64,000 bases of DNA from Lacrimispora xylanisolvens (GTDB lineage: Bacteria; Bacillota; Clostridia; Lachnospirales; Lachnospiraceae). A program made the position numbers and the translations under genes. Under the pieces are notes generated by a model that was given only the letters and a program-made list of their open reading frames with translations, did no database searches and was not told the origin of the DNA. The stretch lies in the NCBI GenBank assembly GCA_017084465.1, contig CP070896.1, positions 4,081,501 to 4,145,500 on the forward strand, written 5' to 3'. Of the stretch, positions 9,835 through 19,562 are shown one piece after another (positions within the stretch are counted from its first letter, which is position 1; each line of letters starts with the position of its first letter).

Positions 9835-10076
9835 CTTTGTGTTTGTTTAAATTGCGCTTAATCCCCTTGATTTGACAAAAACAGGGAACCAGTGTAAGAT
9901 GTAAAAATGGGAATTAATCCCAGATAATAGATAAGGGATCTGTTATGAATCACCCACAAAATACTGTGGAAAAGTGAGTTGTTCAGTCGTATATGGGGAA
10001 AAAAGATTAATAATTGTGGAAAAAGTTATGAACCAGCGAAAAGTATGTGGAAATTATTAACAATCTGGAGGAGTAA
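9835..10076 (+). promoter_or_regulatory. Promoter and long leader of the capA-like gene
   Basis: TTGACA at 9872-9877, 17 bases, TAAGAT at 9895-9900 form a good promoter. About 170 bases of leader follow. The leader contains three copies of TGTGGAAA (near 9964, 10015 and 10050), each close to a DnaA-box core in inverted orientation. I see no known riboswitch and no other gene here. GGAGG precedes the ATG at 10077. Confidence 0.6.
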
Positions 10077-11285
10077 ATGAAGAAGACCAATGGAACCATG
10101 AAGTTTCTGATTATCCTTCCCGTATTGCTGTTTGTCGTGCTGGCGGGGTGGATTGGAGGAACAGAATGGAAGCAGAGACAGGGAACAAAAGAAACAGTCA
10201 GTAAAGCAGCAGGAGATATCAATTCGTCTTCTGTTACCCAGCAGGATACCAGGAGTGCACGGGAAGAAAGCAGCAGCCAGGAAGCCCTGAATGTGACGGA
10301 AGAAACCAAAGAAACCAGTACAGATCAGGAGAAAAATCCAGTGGTACATCTCCTTTTTGCAGGAGATATATTACTTTCTACTCATGTTACGACAGCATAT
10401 GATAAAAATGGCGGTATTAATGGAGTGCTTGATGAGGGGATGCGGGGGGAAATCAGTAAGGCAGATATCTTTATGGCCAATCAGGAATTTCCATTCAGCA
10501 ATCGGGGATCAGCAGCACCGGACAAGCAGTTTACATTTCGTTTAAATCCGGACCGGGTTTCCATGATGAATGAGATTGGTGTGGATATCGTAACTATCGC
10601 CAACAATCATACACTGGATTACGGAACGGATGCACTTTTAGATACCTGTACGGCGTTAGATGGAGCGGGAATCCGCTATGTAGGCGCAGGTCCTGATATG
10701 AACCGTGCAAAACAGCTTGAAACCATGGAAGTAAATGGGAAAACCTTCGGATTTCTTGCCGCATCAAGAGTTTATCCCGATCCCAACTGGGTGGCAAACA
10801 GCAAAAAGCCAGGTATGGTAAGTGGATACGATCCAACCATACTTCTTGAGGAAATCCGTAAAGCCAGAAGTATATGTGACTATGTGGTGGTCTATGTTCA
10901 CTGGGGAGTGGAGCGGGAAGAAAAGCCAAAAGAATATCAGCGGCAGCTGGGACAGCAGCTGATTGATGCAGGTGCAGACCTGGTTGTGGGCAGCCATCCT
11001 CATGTTCTTCAGGGAGTAGAATATTACAAGGGAAAGCCAATCTGCTACAGTCTGGGTAATTATATCTTCGGCAGCAGCATTCCTAAGACCGCTCTTATGA
11101 GGGCTGATGTAAATTTTGAGGACAATACCACCACTCTTTCTCTTGTTCCGGGTACCTCAGGTGCAGGATTTACGAAAACACTGACAAAACCGGAAGAGGT
11201 AAACGGATTTTATCAGTATTTTCAAAATCTGTCTTTTGGAATTACAATCGATGAAAATGGTGTCATTCACAATAACGGCAATTGA
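10077..11285 (+). CDS. CapA/PgsA-family membrane-anchored metallophosphoesterase-like protein
   Basis: Protein of 402 residues with one N-terminal membrane segment (about residues 8-26) and an extracytoplasmic PGA_cap domain. Fold motifs are seen in order: LLFAGDILLS (about 93), DIFMANQEFPFS, VDIVTIANNHTLDYG, YVHWGVEREE and VVGSHPHVLQGVEYYKGKPICYSLGNYIFG. In Bacillus this family takes part in polyglutamate capsule anchoring, but no pgsB or pgsC neighbour is present, so capsule function is not supported; a general calcineurin-like phosphoesterase role at the cell surface is equally possible. The segment between the anchor and the domain is low-complexity (Ser, Thr, Glu, Gln). Confidence 0.85.
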   Translation: MKKTNGTMKFLIILPVLLFVVLAGWIGGTEWKQRQGTKETVSKAAGDINSSSVTQQDTRSAREESSSQEALNVTEETKETSTDQEKNPVVHLLFAGDILLSTHVTTAYDKNGGINGVLDEGMRGEISKADIFMANQEFPFSNRGSAAPDKQFTFRLNPDRVSMMNEIGVDIVTIANNHTLDYGTDALLDTCTALDGAGIRYVGAGPDMNRAKQLETMEVNGKTFGFLAASRVYPDPNWVANSKKPGMVSGYDPTILLEEIRKARSICDYVVVYVHWGVEREEKPKEYQRQLGQQLIDAGADLVVGSHPHVLQGVEYYKGKPICYSLGNYIFGSSIPKTALMRADVNFEDNTTTLSLVPGTSGAGFTKTLTKPEEVNGFYQYFQNLSFGITIDENGVIHNNGN

Positions 11286-11286
11286 T

Positions 11287-12231
11287 TCAGACGAGGTATC
11301 TGTCACCCTGACAGATGCCTCGTTCTTTTAAACGCTTTGACAGGGTATTCAGTACCAGACGCTTGTTACCGCTCCACAAAGGGGCGAGAAGAAGTTCCTT
11401 GGGACCATCTCCGCTCAGCCGGTGAATCACCACAGATGGGGGCAGAAGGGAGAGGCAGTCTATGACAAGATCGGTATATTCTAAAAGAGAATACACCGGT
11501 ACAGTTTCCTTCTTGTAAAGATCCGCCAGGTCAGTTCCTTCCAGAATGTGAAGAAGCTGCAGTTTGATTCCGTCGATTCCGTGATCACCTAAATGCCCCA
11601 GATAGCGGATGGTTTCAAAAATCATATCCTTCGATTCTCCGGGGAGTCCTAAAATAACATGGGCGATCACCGTAATTCCCGCTTCTTTTAAATTCTGCCA
11701 TGCATGATAAAAGTCGGACAGCGGATACCCTCTCCGAATGAACTCTGCTGTGGATTCATGAATCGTCTGGAGTCCCAGTTCCACCCACACCGGCTTTATG
11801 CGGTTTAATTCCTTTAACAAAAGAATAACATCAGGAGGAAGACAGTCAGGTCTTGTGGCAATGGATAAAACAACTACATCAGGTTGGGAAATAGCCTGTG
11901 TAAAGAGTTCACGCAAATAGGGAACTGATGCGTAAGTGTTGGTATAGGATTGAAAATAAGCGATATAGAGACCGTTATCCCCGTTCATTTTAAGAGACAC
12001 CCGCTTCTTTGCAGAATGAATCTGTTCTGCTACAGAAGTATGAAGCCCTTTGGCTTCAGCAAATTCTCCCGAACCGCCTCCGCTGCAGAAAATACAGCCC
12101 CCTGTTCCCAGTAAGCCATCCCGGTTGGGGCAGGTCATACCGCCATCCAGTGCAAGCTTATAGACTTTCTGTCCGTACTGCATTTTCAGTTCATAATCCA
12201 GAGCGTGGTAAGGCTTGTCATTCCAGAACAT
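11287..12231 (-). CDS. TIGR01212-family radical SAM protein (YtqA-like)
   Basis: Iron-sulfur enzyme of 314 residues in the TIGR01212 / YhcC-YtqA group. The cluster-binding region near the N terminus reads CPNRDGLLGTGGCIFCSGGGSG. TIM-barrel motifs follow: AYFQSYTNTYA, VVLSIATRPDCL, WVELGLQTIHESTAEFIRRGY and VIAHVILGLPGESKDM. The biochemical function of the family is not settled. The ATG follows a GGAGGTCACC site. It is monocistronic and convergent with the capA-like gene, 1 bp from its stop. Confidence 0.9.
   Translation of the reverse strand: MFWNDKPYHALDYELKMQYGQKVYKLALDGGMTCPNRDGLLGTGGCIFCSGGGSGEFAEAKGLHTSVAEQIHSAKKRVSLKMNGDNGLYIAYFQSYTNTYASVPYLRELFTQAISQPDVVVLSIATRPDCLPPDVILLLKELNRIKPVWVELGLQTIHESTAEFIRRGYPLSDFYHAWQNLKEAGITVIAHVILGLPGESKDMIFETIRYLGHLGDHGIDGIKLQLLHILEGTDLADLYKKETVPVYSLLEYTDLVIDCLSLLPPSVVIHRLSGDGPKELLLAPLWSGNKRLVLNTLSKRLKERGICQGDRYLV
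11290..11330 (+). terminator. Terminator of the capA-like gene, overlapping the 3' end of the opposite gene
   Basis: ACGAGGTATCTGTCA and TGACAGATGCCTCGT form a stem with a 3-base spacer followed by TCTTTT. The stem lies inside the last codons of the convergent radical-SAM gene. Confidence 0.75.
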
Positions 12232-12400
12232 GGTGACCTCCTGTTTTTTGATTGTTTCATTATAGAAGAGAGATAGAGGGAAGTCAAATTATTTTATAGC
12301 TTTTCGTAAAATATTATATTGTGAAAACTTTGGCACTTATGTTATACTCGAGATAATGGCGTTTGTATGCCAATGAATGGGGAAAAGGAGATTTTTCAGC

Positions 12401-13697
12401 ATGAAAACAGATGAAACAATCCGTTTTTTAGAATCCGAAAAGGCAGGAAAATTAATGACTGCTTTGTATGGCGAAAAAGCGGCAGGAGAGAATATTTTAA
12501 GATATCAGAACCTGGTAAAGGACTTTAAAAATCATTTTCCGGAAGAAGATATTCTTTTATTTACATCACCTGGGCGTACAGAGATCAGCGGGAATCATAC
12601 CGATCATAATCACGGAAAAGTTCTTGCAGGAAGTATCAATCTGGACTGTGTAGGTGTGGCAGCGAAAAATAACAGCAACCTTATTAATATTGTCAGTGTG
12701 ACTTATAACCAGAGTTTTACCATTGATCTTAATGATCTGGCGCCAAGTGATAAAAAAGCCGGCACTATTGATTTGGTAAAGGGCCTGTTAAAGGGATTCT
12801 TAGAAAAAGGCTATGAGATCGGTGGTTTTAATGCCTATATAACCAGCAATGTAATCAGTGCGGCAGGTGTCAGCTCTTCCGCTTCGTTTGAGATGCTTCT
12901 TTGCTCGATCCTTAATACATTTTTTAATGACAGCCGCATGGATACAGTGGCTTATGCACACATCGGAAGATATGCGGAAAACGTCTATTGGGACAAGGCT
13001 TCCGGTCTCCTTGACCAGATGGCATGTGCTGTTGGCGGCCTGATTACCATTGATTTTAAGGATCCCATAAAGCCTGCAGTGGAGCAGATTGATTTTGATT
13101 TCGCTTCCCAGAACCACAGCCTGATTATTGTCAATACAGGAAAGGGACATGCGGATTTAAGTGCCGATTATTCGTCCGTACCTGCAGAGATGAAGAAGGT
13201 GGCAGAATTTTTTGGAAAAGAAGTCTGTGCAGATATAACGGAAGAAGATGTGATTGGTCAGTTAAGTGCAGTTCGGGAGTTTGCAGGAGACCGTTCTGTA
13301 CTCAGAGCTCTTCATTTCTTTGAAGAAAATAAGCGTGTGGATGCAGAAGTGACTGCTTTAAAAGAAGGAAGATTTGACGAGTTCCTTTTAAATATTACTG
13401 CTTCCGGAAATTCCTCCTGGAAATGGCTTCAGAACTGCTTTACCAATACCAGTTTCCAGGAACAGGGAATTACGGTGGCTCTTGCTCTTACGGAATTGTT
13501 TATCGCTGGTAAAAAAGCAGGGGGCATGCCGGATTCACGGAGGCGGTTTTGCAGGGGTTATTATGGCTGTTCTTCCCAATGAAATCACAGAGGAATACAT
13601 CTCCTTTATGGAAACGGCAATGGGAGAAGGCAATGCTTACCGTATGAGCATCAGACCTTATGGTTCCATCTGTTTTAATACAGTTGCAGAGCAATAA
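12401..13697 (+). CDS. galK: Galactokinase (single frame disruption)
   Basis: GHMP-family sugar kinase that converts galactose to galactose-1-phosphate, about 431 residues after repair. Motifs are SPGRTEISGNHTDHNHG (galactose-binding signature), VISAAGVSSSASFEM (ATP-binding GHMP loop) and the C-terminal GGGFAGVIMAVLP. The frame breaks in five G at 13520-13524; one G fewer gives AGACRIHGGGFAG. The ATG at 12401 is chosen because AAGGAG precedes it; an in-frame ATG at 12377 lies upstream of that site. A TATACT at 12343 is a likely -10. No galT, galE or lac gene is adjacent, which is unusual for a Leloir kinase. Confidence 0.88.
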
Positions 13698-13700
13698 TAA

Positions 13701-13729
13701 TTGTAAATCCTGCCATAATAGAGTACAAT
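13701..13729 (+). promoter_or_regulatory. Promoter for the cytidylate kinase-like gene
   Basis: TTGTAA at 13701-13706, 17 bases, TACAAT at 13724-13729, 51 bp before the start. Confidence 0.5.
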
Positions 13730-13780
13730 AGAAGCAAGAAAACCTTCATATATCATGTAAGGGAAAAGGAGGCAGGCATT

Positions 13781-14428
13781 ATGAAAGAAAAAAGTAATCT
13801 GATCATCACCATAGGAAGACAGTACGGAAGCGGTGGACGTATTGTGGGAAAAGCTCTTGCAGAGGAGTTGGGAATTCATTTTTATGATGAGGAGATTCTG
13901 ACGATCACATCGGAACAAAGTGCGGTTGGAGAAGTTTTTTTCCGCCTTGCAGATGAAAAAGCCGGCAATAATCTGTTATACCGGATTGTCAGCGGATTAA
14001 AACCGCAGCTTGGCAAGCCCTCCACAGATGCGGACATTGTAAAACCGGAGAATTTATTCCGTTTCCAGTCACAGGTTATTAAGGAACTGGCGAAAGAGGA
14101 ATCCTGTATTATCGCCGGAAGATGCGCGGATTATATTTTAAGCCGTGAGGAAGAGAATGTTCCTGGGCTTGTGAAGATCTTTGTCTATGCAGATACACCT
14201 ACACTGATCCAGAGAACCGTGGAAGTTGATAAGATTGATGAGAAGGAAGCCGCTAAGCGGGTAAAGAAGGTTAACAGGGAACGGAAAGAATATTACCGTT
14301 ACTATACCGGTGAAAACTGGGAAGACTGGAACAATTATGATCTCATTATTAACACAAGCAGGATTGATCTGGAACAAACAGCCAGGCTGATTAAAGATTA
14401 TATAAAATTAAGAGGAATTGAAGCCTGA
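13781..14428 (+). CDS. Cytidylate kinase-like family protein
   Basis: P-loop protein of 215 residues in the cytidylate kinase-like family (not the essential Cmk). The N-terminal IITIGRQYGSGGRIVGKALAEELGIHFYDEE is the family hallmark, with GRQYGSGG as phosphate-binding loop. CIIAGRCADYIL and the Arg-rich RVKKVNRERKEYYRYYTG lid follow. Substrate is unknown. ATG after AAAGGAGG. A terminator follows at 14480, so this is likely a single-gene transcript. Confidence 0.85.
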   Translation: MKEKSNLIITIGRQYGSGGRIVGKALAEELGIHFYDEEILTITSEQSAVGEVFFRLADEKAGNNLLYRIVSGLKPQLGKPSTDADIVKPENLFRFQSQVIKELAKEESCIIAGRCADYILSREEENVPGLVKIFVYADTPTLIQRTVEVDKIDEKEAAKRVKKVNRERKEYYRYYTGENWEDWNNYDLIINTSRIDLEQTARLIKDYIKLRGIEA

Positions 14429-14479
14429 AACATATTGTAAATCCTTTGATGCAGAGATATAATGAATATTAGAAGTGAG

Positions 14480-14514
14480 AAAAGCCGGTTGGAAAAGTTT
14501 CCACTGGCTTTTTT
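14480..14514 (+). terminator. Terminator between the kinase-like gene and the diguanylate cyclase
   Basis: AAAAGCC-GG-TTGGAAA pairs with TTTCCA-CT-GGCTTTT followed by T. Its position argues that the downstream gene starts after it, at 14549. Confidence 0.7.
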
Positions 14515-14548
14515 CAGAAAACGTGTTTTCAGAACGGAGATCACTTAT

Positions 14549-16399
14549 ATGAACTACGGAAAAGACTCCAGGATTACATCTGTGATCGCGAGCATGTTCA
14601 GTGTTCTTATTTTGTTGGTCCTTGCTTTTATTTTCTTATCCAGTCAGCAGGAAAAGCTGAATCAGGAGTTCAATCAGTTGATTTATTCAAGTCTTACTTC
14701 CTTTACAGACACACAAAAAAATCAGATTTTAAAGTTAGCCGATGATGCTAGAACGATAAAATACGGCATGGAAAGTATGATAGAGGCGGCCAGTCTGTCT
14801 CCGGAAGATCAATGGATGAATCATTACCTGACAAAAATGGAGGGGGAAAATCCGGATTATCAACTGGAATATGTCTCATGCAGCAATTGGAAAGAAATAA
14901 TATCCGGAGAAGGAAAACGAAGGATTTTTGAACAGGTTATAAACAATAAAACAGATGTACTGGATATTTTGTGTCCCATGGAAAATGAAAGCGGATACAT
15001 ATTTTTAGTAGCTGAGCCGCTTGCGGCCAATGGTACAGTGGCAGGAGTTTTATTTTTTACCTTTAAAACGGAGAAGTTTGGAGAAATTGCGAAAGATCAT
15101 ATGCCCTTTAAAAAGATTCATTCCCAGATCATTAAATTGGATGGCAGCATTCTTTATTGCAATAGTGATCAGTTAATACGAGGCAGTAATCTGTTTTCCT
15201 CCATCAATACCAACGAAGCACTAAACCAGAATGTCCAATTCATTAAAACCCAGATGGAAAAAGAAGATTCATTCACTACCTCTGTTGCCATGAACGGGAA
15301 GAACTATTATATTTCGGCAATGAAGGTGGGGATCAATGACTGGAGTCTGATTAACTATGTCCGTTCTCCGGATATTATGCTGCAGTCAGAATATGTATTT
15401 GGTATGTTTTTCGGTACGGCAATTTTGCTGATCCTGCTGACAATTGCAGGATGCAGCTGGATATTCCTTTTATTTTACAGACAGAACCAGAAACTTCAGC
15501 TGGAGTCCGAGCGTTATTCGGTTCTATCCCAATTTACCGATACGCTGCTTTACGAGTATGATTATGAAACAGATACCATTGAATTTACATCCAATGCCAG
15601 ACGAAAACTGTTCCTGGAAAAGTTAAAGGCAAGAGGGGTTCTAAGACTGAACCGGGGGGAATATTTAATGCACCCGGAGGACTGGCAGAAGGGGGAACGT
15701 CTTCGTTGGGCGCTGTTAGGAAGTAAGCCGGATGAGGTAAGGTATTGCAGAATCCGGTTAAAAGGGCAGTCAGGAGAATACCGGTGGTTTAGCTGTCAGT
15801 ATAAGATTCTTCCCGGACAGGCCGGCTGCAAATCCCGAATGGTTGGGAAGCTGGAGGATATTACTGACCAGCTGGGAAGAGAAGAGATGCTCTTAAACCG
15901 CGCAAGAAAAGACCCCTTAACGGGAGTATATAACCGTTCGGGAGAGCAGATTATTGATGGCAAGCTTTCACTGTTGTGCAGCGGCATCTTTTTCATGATA
16001 GATCTGGATAATTTTAAGGAGATCAATGATTCCTGCGGACATGCGGCAGGAGACCACGTTTTAACCAGAGTAGCGGAATCTCTGGAAAAGCTGGTGGGAA
16101 AAGACGGAATCGTGGCGAGAGTGGGAGGAGACGAGTTTGTAGTCTTTATTACGGAGAACTGGGATGACTCCCAGATCACTGATATGGCAGAGTCCATTCT
16201 GGATCTTATGGATCATACAGAAGAGGGATATTATACTGTTATCCGTGTTACTGCCAGCATCGGAATTGCAATTGCACCAAAGGACGGAAGCAGCTATGAA
16301 GAATTATACAATGCTGCAGATAAGGCGATGTATTACATAAAACAAAACAGCAAAAGAGGATACGCTTTTTATAAAGGAGAAGGTAAAGAGCATCTATAA
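14549..16399 (+). CDS. Membrane-bound sensor diguanylate cyclase (PAS-GGDEF)
   Basis: Cyclic-di-GMP synthase with a sensor region, about 616 residues. A first membrane helix (about residues 10-32) and a second near 300-325 enclose an extracytoplasmic ligand-binding domain of about 260 residues, Cache-like by layout. A PAS-type domain follows, then GGDEF with DPLTGVYNR, MIDLDNFKEIND and an intact GGDEF active-site loop in ARVGGDEFVVFI. The frame stays open upstream to 14462, but that segment contains a terminator hairpin. GGAG 9 bases before 14549 supports this start. The signal it senses is unknown. Confidence 0.88.
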   Translation: MNYGKDSRITSVIASMFSVLILLVLAFIFLSSQQEKLNQEFNQLIYSSLTSFTDTQKNQILKLADDARTIKYGMESMIEAASLSPEDQWMNHYLTKMEGENPDYQLEYVSCSNWKEIISGEGKRRIFEQVINNKTDVLDILCPMENESGYIFLVAEPLAANGTVAGVLFFTFKTEKFGEIAKDHMPFKKIHSQIIKLDGSILYCNSDQLIRGSNLFSSINTNEALNQNVQFIKTQMEKEDSFTTSVAMNGKNYYISAMKVGINDWSLINYVRSPDIMLQSEYVFGMFFGTAILLILLTIAGCSWIFLLFYRQNQKLQLESERYSVLSQFTDTLLYEYDYETDTIEFTSNARRKLFLEKLKARGVLRLNRGEYLMHPEDWQKGERLRWALLGSKPDEVRYCRIRLKGQSGEYRWFSCQYKILPGQAGCKSRMVGKLEDITDQLGREEMLLNRARKDPLTGVYNRSGEQIIDGKLSLLCSGIFFMIDLDNFKEINDSCGHAAGDHVLTRVAESLEKLVGKDGIVARVGGDEFVVFITENWDDSQITDMAESILDLMDHTEEGYYTVIRVTASIGIAIAPKDGSSYEELYNAADKAMYYIKQNSKRGYAFYKGEGKEHL

Positions 16400-16448
16400 A
16401 ACCGGAACCAGCTGGCCAGCATTTTGGTCTGTCTGATTCCGGTTTTTA
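16398..16448 (+). terminator. Terminator of the diguanylate cyclase gene
   Basis: AAAACCGGAA pairs with TTCCGGTTTT and a T tail; it overlaps the region just before the convergent DUF134 gene. Confidence 0.75.
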
Positions 16449-16455
16449 TACTTAT

Positions 16456-16877
16456 TTAATCGGGAGACCCGTTTTCCTTCTTGCAGAACTGGTTTTTTCC
16501 ACAGCAGATATCTGCCCTGCTCTGATCTGTACAATGTCCAAGCAGACCTCTCTTCTGGGAGCAGTCTTTCCCGCAGCAGAACCTGGATTCTGGGCATAAA
16601 GTATAATTACCTCCCTGAATAATCAGCCTTTTCCCATTCACAAGAGCATCTGCAAGCTTGCTTCTGGCGCTGTCATAGATTGCCTGTACCGTCGTTCTCG
16701 CCACACTCATCTGTTGGGAGCATTCATTCTGGGTAAGCTTCAGATGATCAATTAAGCGGATCACTTCGTATTCATCCACTGACATCTCTATGGTCATAAG
16801 TTTTCTTTGTTGCAGGGGGCAAATTCCATTGTTTCTGGCATTTCACATACACGTCGCTGTTTTACGGGTCTGGCCAT
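16456..16877 (-). CDS. DUF134-family DNA-binding protein (single frame disruption)
   Basis: Small HTH protein of about 140 residues. The N-terminal MARPVKQRRVCEMPETMEFAPC (start at 16877) is the usual DUF134 beginning. It stops at 16793-16800, and the next frame continues MTIEMSVDEYEVIRLIDHLKLTQNECS and VARTTVQAIYDSARSKLADALVNGK, the family core. One base seems to be missing in the stretch 16797-16805. The C-terminal 45 residues are Cys-rich (CPESRFCCGKDC, GHC, DICCGKNQFC), which may bind metal. DUF134 genes are often near nitrogenase cofactor-type NifX/NifB-like genes; none is here. Function unknown. Confidence 0.75.
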
Positions 16878-16968
16878 CTTATCTGTCACCTCATTTCAAA
16901 TAAGGTTAGTATAACACACTTTAATCAAAAACGGAATCAGAGAATAATTCTCTGATTCCGCATTTTGA

Positions 16969-19427
16969 TTAGATAAATAAGTTTACATTGGATTCTTCTG
17001 CGTCTCCCAGATAGGCACCTACGCCACCCAGTTCTACACCGTCAATCAGTTCTTCCGGACGAATTCCCATTACATCCATACTCATGGTACAGGCAACGAT
17101 ACGAACGCCTGCTTTCATGGCTTTCTTTATCAGGGTTTCCAGGGAATCTACATTTTTGTCATTCATGATTTTTTTCATCATGGCAGTTCCCATTCCGCCC
17201 ATATTCATCTTAGACAGTTTCAGTTTTTTGCTTCCCCGGGGGAGCATAACTCCGAACATGGACTCTACCAGAGTTTTTTTAACCGCTTGTTTCTCTTCTT
17301 TTCTTAAGGCATTCAGTCCCCAGAATGTGAAGAACATTGTAACCGGCCTTCCCATGGCAGCGGCACCGTTGGCGATGATAAAGCTGGCAAGAACTTTATC
17401 TAAGTCTCCGGAAAATACAATTAGTGTCTTTCCCTCAGCAGACTCTTTTTGTGGGGCAGAAGGGGACGGGGAGCTTTTTTTTACCAGTGCCACATAATCA
17501 TTATCCCGCCGCTCATTGGATAAAAGGGTATGGCCTGTTCTGCGGCACCATGCTCCGATATCTCTGGCAAAACCCGGATCAGAAGCGGAGACTTCCATAA
17601 CAGAACCTTCCTTCATGTCTTTCATGGTTTCAAAAAACCTTCATGATGGGACCGGGGCACTGCATACCGCTGCAATCCAAACGCATGGCTGCTGTGGGAA
17701 TGTCCTTCGTCTCCATCTGCCCGTTATCTGAAAATGAAACCGGCGCCGTAATCTTTGGCGTAGTGTCATATTGGTAATGGGTGGACTGATAAAATCTTAC
17801 TCCGCCCGGATAGATCTTTACATGAGCAAATCCATTCTGCATCAGAATACGGGCTGCATTGTAGGCACGGACTCCAATAGCACAAAAGGTAATGATTTCT
17901 TTGGAAGGGTCCAGTTCTTTTAAACGGTCCCTCAGCTGTCCAAGGGGAATGTGCTTCGCCTGAGGCAGTGCAAAAGCCATCAGTTCTGCATCTTCTCTGA
18001 CATCCAGCAGCTGCGCGCCTGTGTTCTTATCCGGTGAATCCCAGGAAGCAAAGGAAACTCTTCCTTCCAGAAGATTCTCAGCGGTAAATCCCGCCATATT
18101 AACCGGATCCTTGGCAGAAGAAAATGGAGGTGCGTAAGCCAATTCCAGATATTTTAAATCTTCAATTGTAGCTCCAAGACGTATGGAAACGGCAAGTGTA
18201 TCAATCCGTTTATCTACGCCATCCATACCCACAATCTGGGCTCCGTAAATGGTCTTTCCATCCATGGAAAATAAAAGTTTCAATGTGAGAGGAACTGCCC
18301 CGGGGTAGTAACCGGCATGAGAATTCTGGGTAATAATGATACTTTCATAATCAGTTCCCTTTTTCAAACCTCGTTTTATCAGCGCTTTTTCATTGGCACC
18401 AGTTGAGGCAGCAGTTAAATCAAATACTTTTGCAACAGAGGTTCCCTGGGTTTTTTTATAAGTTTCTTTACCGCCAGCTATGTTATCCGCAGCAATACGT
18501 CCCTGCTTATTGGCAGGACCTGCAAGCGGCACCATGGCAGCATCTCCGAAGGTGAAATCACTGACTTCGATCACATCACCCACAGCATAAATATCAGGAT
18601 CTGAGGTTTTTAAGGTATCATCAACAATGATTCCGCCCCTTTCATTGACAGCCAGACCGCAGGATTTTGCCAGTTCGCTGTTAGGACGTACGCCAATCGA
18701 AAGAATCACCAGTTCTGCTTGTAAGACCTTTCCACTTTTTTAAGGTGATGGACACAGAGTCGTTTTCATCAGCAAAGGATGAAACTCCGTCTCCTAGATA
18801 AAGGGAAACCTGGTTCTGGACAATGTTTTCATGAAGCAGCTGGGCCATCTCAAAGTCAATGGGTGCCAGTACCTGATCCTGCATTTCAATGAGAGACACC
18901 CTAAGACCGGCATGACGGAGATTTTCAGCCATCTCAAGTCCGATAAAGCCTCCGCCGATAACCGCGGCAGTTTTAATCCCTTTTTCTTTAATCAGACCGC
19001 GGATGCGATCGGTATCCGGAACTGTCCACAGAGTCTGAATCCTGGAAGATTCGATTCCTTTAATAGGCGGGCGGACAGGAGAGGAACCTGTGGAAATGAC
19101 CAGAGTATCATAGGATTCTTCATAGGATTCTCCTGTTTCCAGTTTCCGGACCGTTATTTTTTTGTTTTCCCTGTCTATGGATGTTACTTCATTTTTTACT
19201 CTTACATCAACCCCGTATTTTTTTCTCATGGCTTCCGGCGTCTGTAAAAGCAGAGCATCTCTGGATTTGATCACATCCCCAACGTGGTAAGGAAGACCGC
19301 AGTTAGCATAGGAAATATACTCACCCCGTTCCAGAATGAGTATCTGAGCATCTTCATCCAGTCTCCTGAGTCTGGCTGCACAGCTGGCTCCGCCTGCGAC
19401 TCCGCCGATTATAACAGTTTTCTTCAT
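16969..19427 (-). CDS. CoA-disulfide reductase with rhodanese, TusA and DsrE domains (two frame disruptions)
   Basis: FAD-dependent pyridine-nucleotide disulfide oxidoreductase, about 818 residues after repair. Order of domains: FAD/NAD oxidoreductase (residues 1-450; GGVAGGASCAARLRR, redox Cys in SYANCGLPY near 43, VIGGGFIGLEMAE), rhodanese (about 460-550; active Cys in ITFCAIGVRAY), TusA (about 575-650; LDCSGMQCPGP) and DsrE-like (about 660-818). Breaks are at T6 18736-18741 and A6 17632-17637; one base fewer in each restores LKSGKVLQAELVILSIG and MKVFETMKDMKEG. It probably handles CoA or other persulfides and disulfides. A CRP/FNR-like dyad lies in its promoter. Confidence 0.9.
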
Positions 19428-19490
19428 GGTGCGCCTCCTGATATATGAAAAGTGTAATTAAAATAAGCTTGTTATGTTTTTGACACTCTC

Positions 19491-19532
19491 AGTATAGGAC
19501 GTCAGAAGAAAAATGTCTGTGACAGAGTCACA
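19491..19532 (-). promoter_or_regulatory. Promoter of the CoA-disulfide reductase gene with CRP/FNR-type dyad
   Basis: On the complement, TATACT (19496-19491) has a weak -35 CAGACA (19519-19514). A perfect dyad TGTGAC-AGA-GTCACA spans 19518-19532. Its centre is about 41 bases upstream of the predicted start of transcription, the class II activator position. Confidence 0.55.
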
Positions 19533-19562
19533 TAAAATGATATGGGTTCATCAGGAGGTTAT

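Noticed and set aside
10077..11285. Polyglutamate capsule operon
   Set aside because: Only the CapA-like protein is present; no pgsB, pgsC or pgsE beside it.
14462..14548. N-terminal extension of the diguanylate cyclase
   Set aside because: It contains a terminator hairpin and lacks a good ribosome binding site; the start at 14549 has GGAG.
16394..16597. Separate gene on the complement at the 3' end of DUF134
   Set aside because: It overlaps the Cys-rich tail of DUF134 in another frame and has no ribosome binding site.
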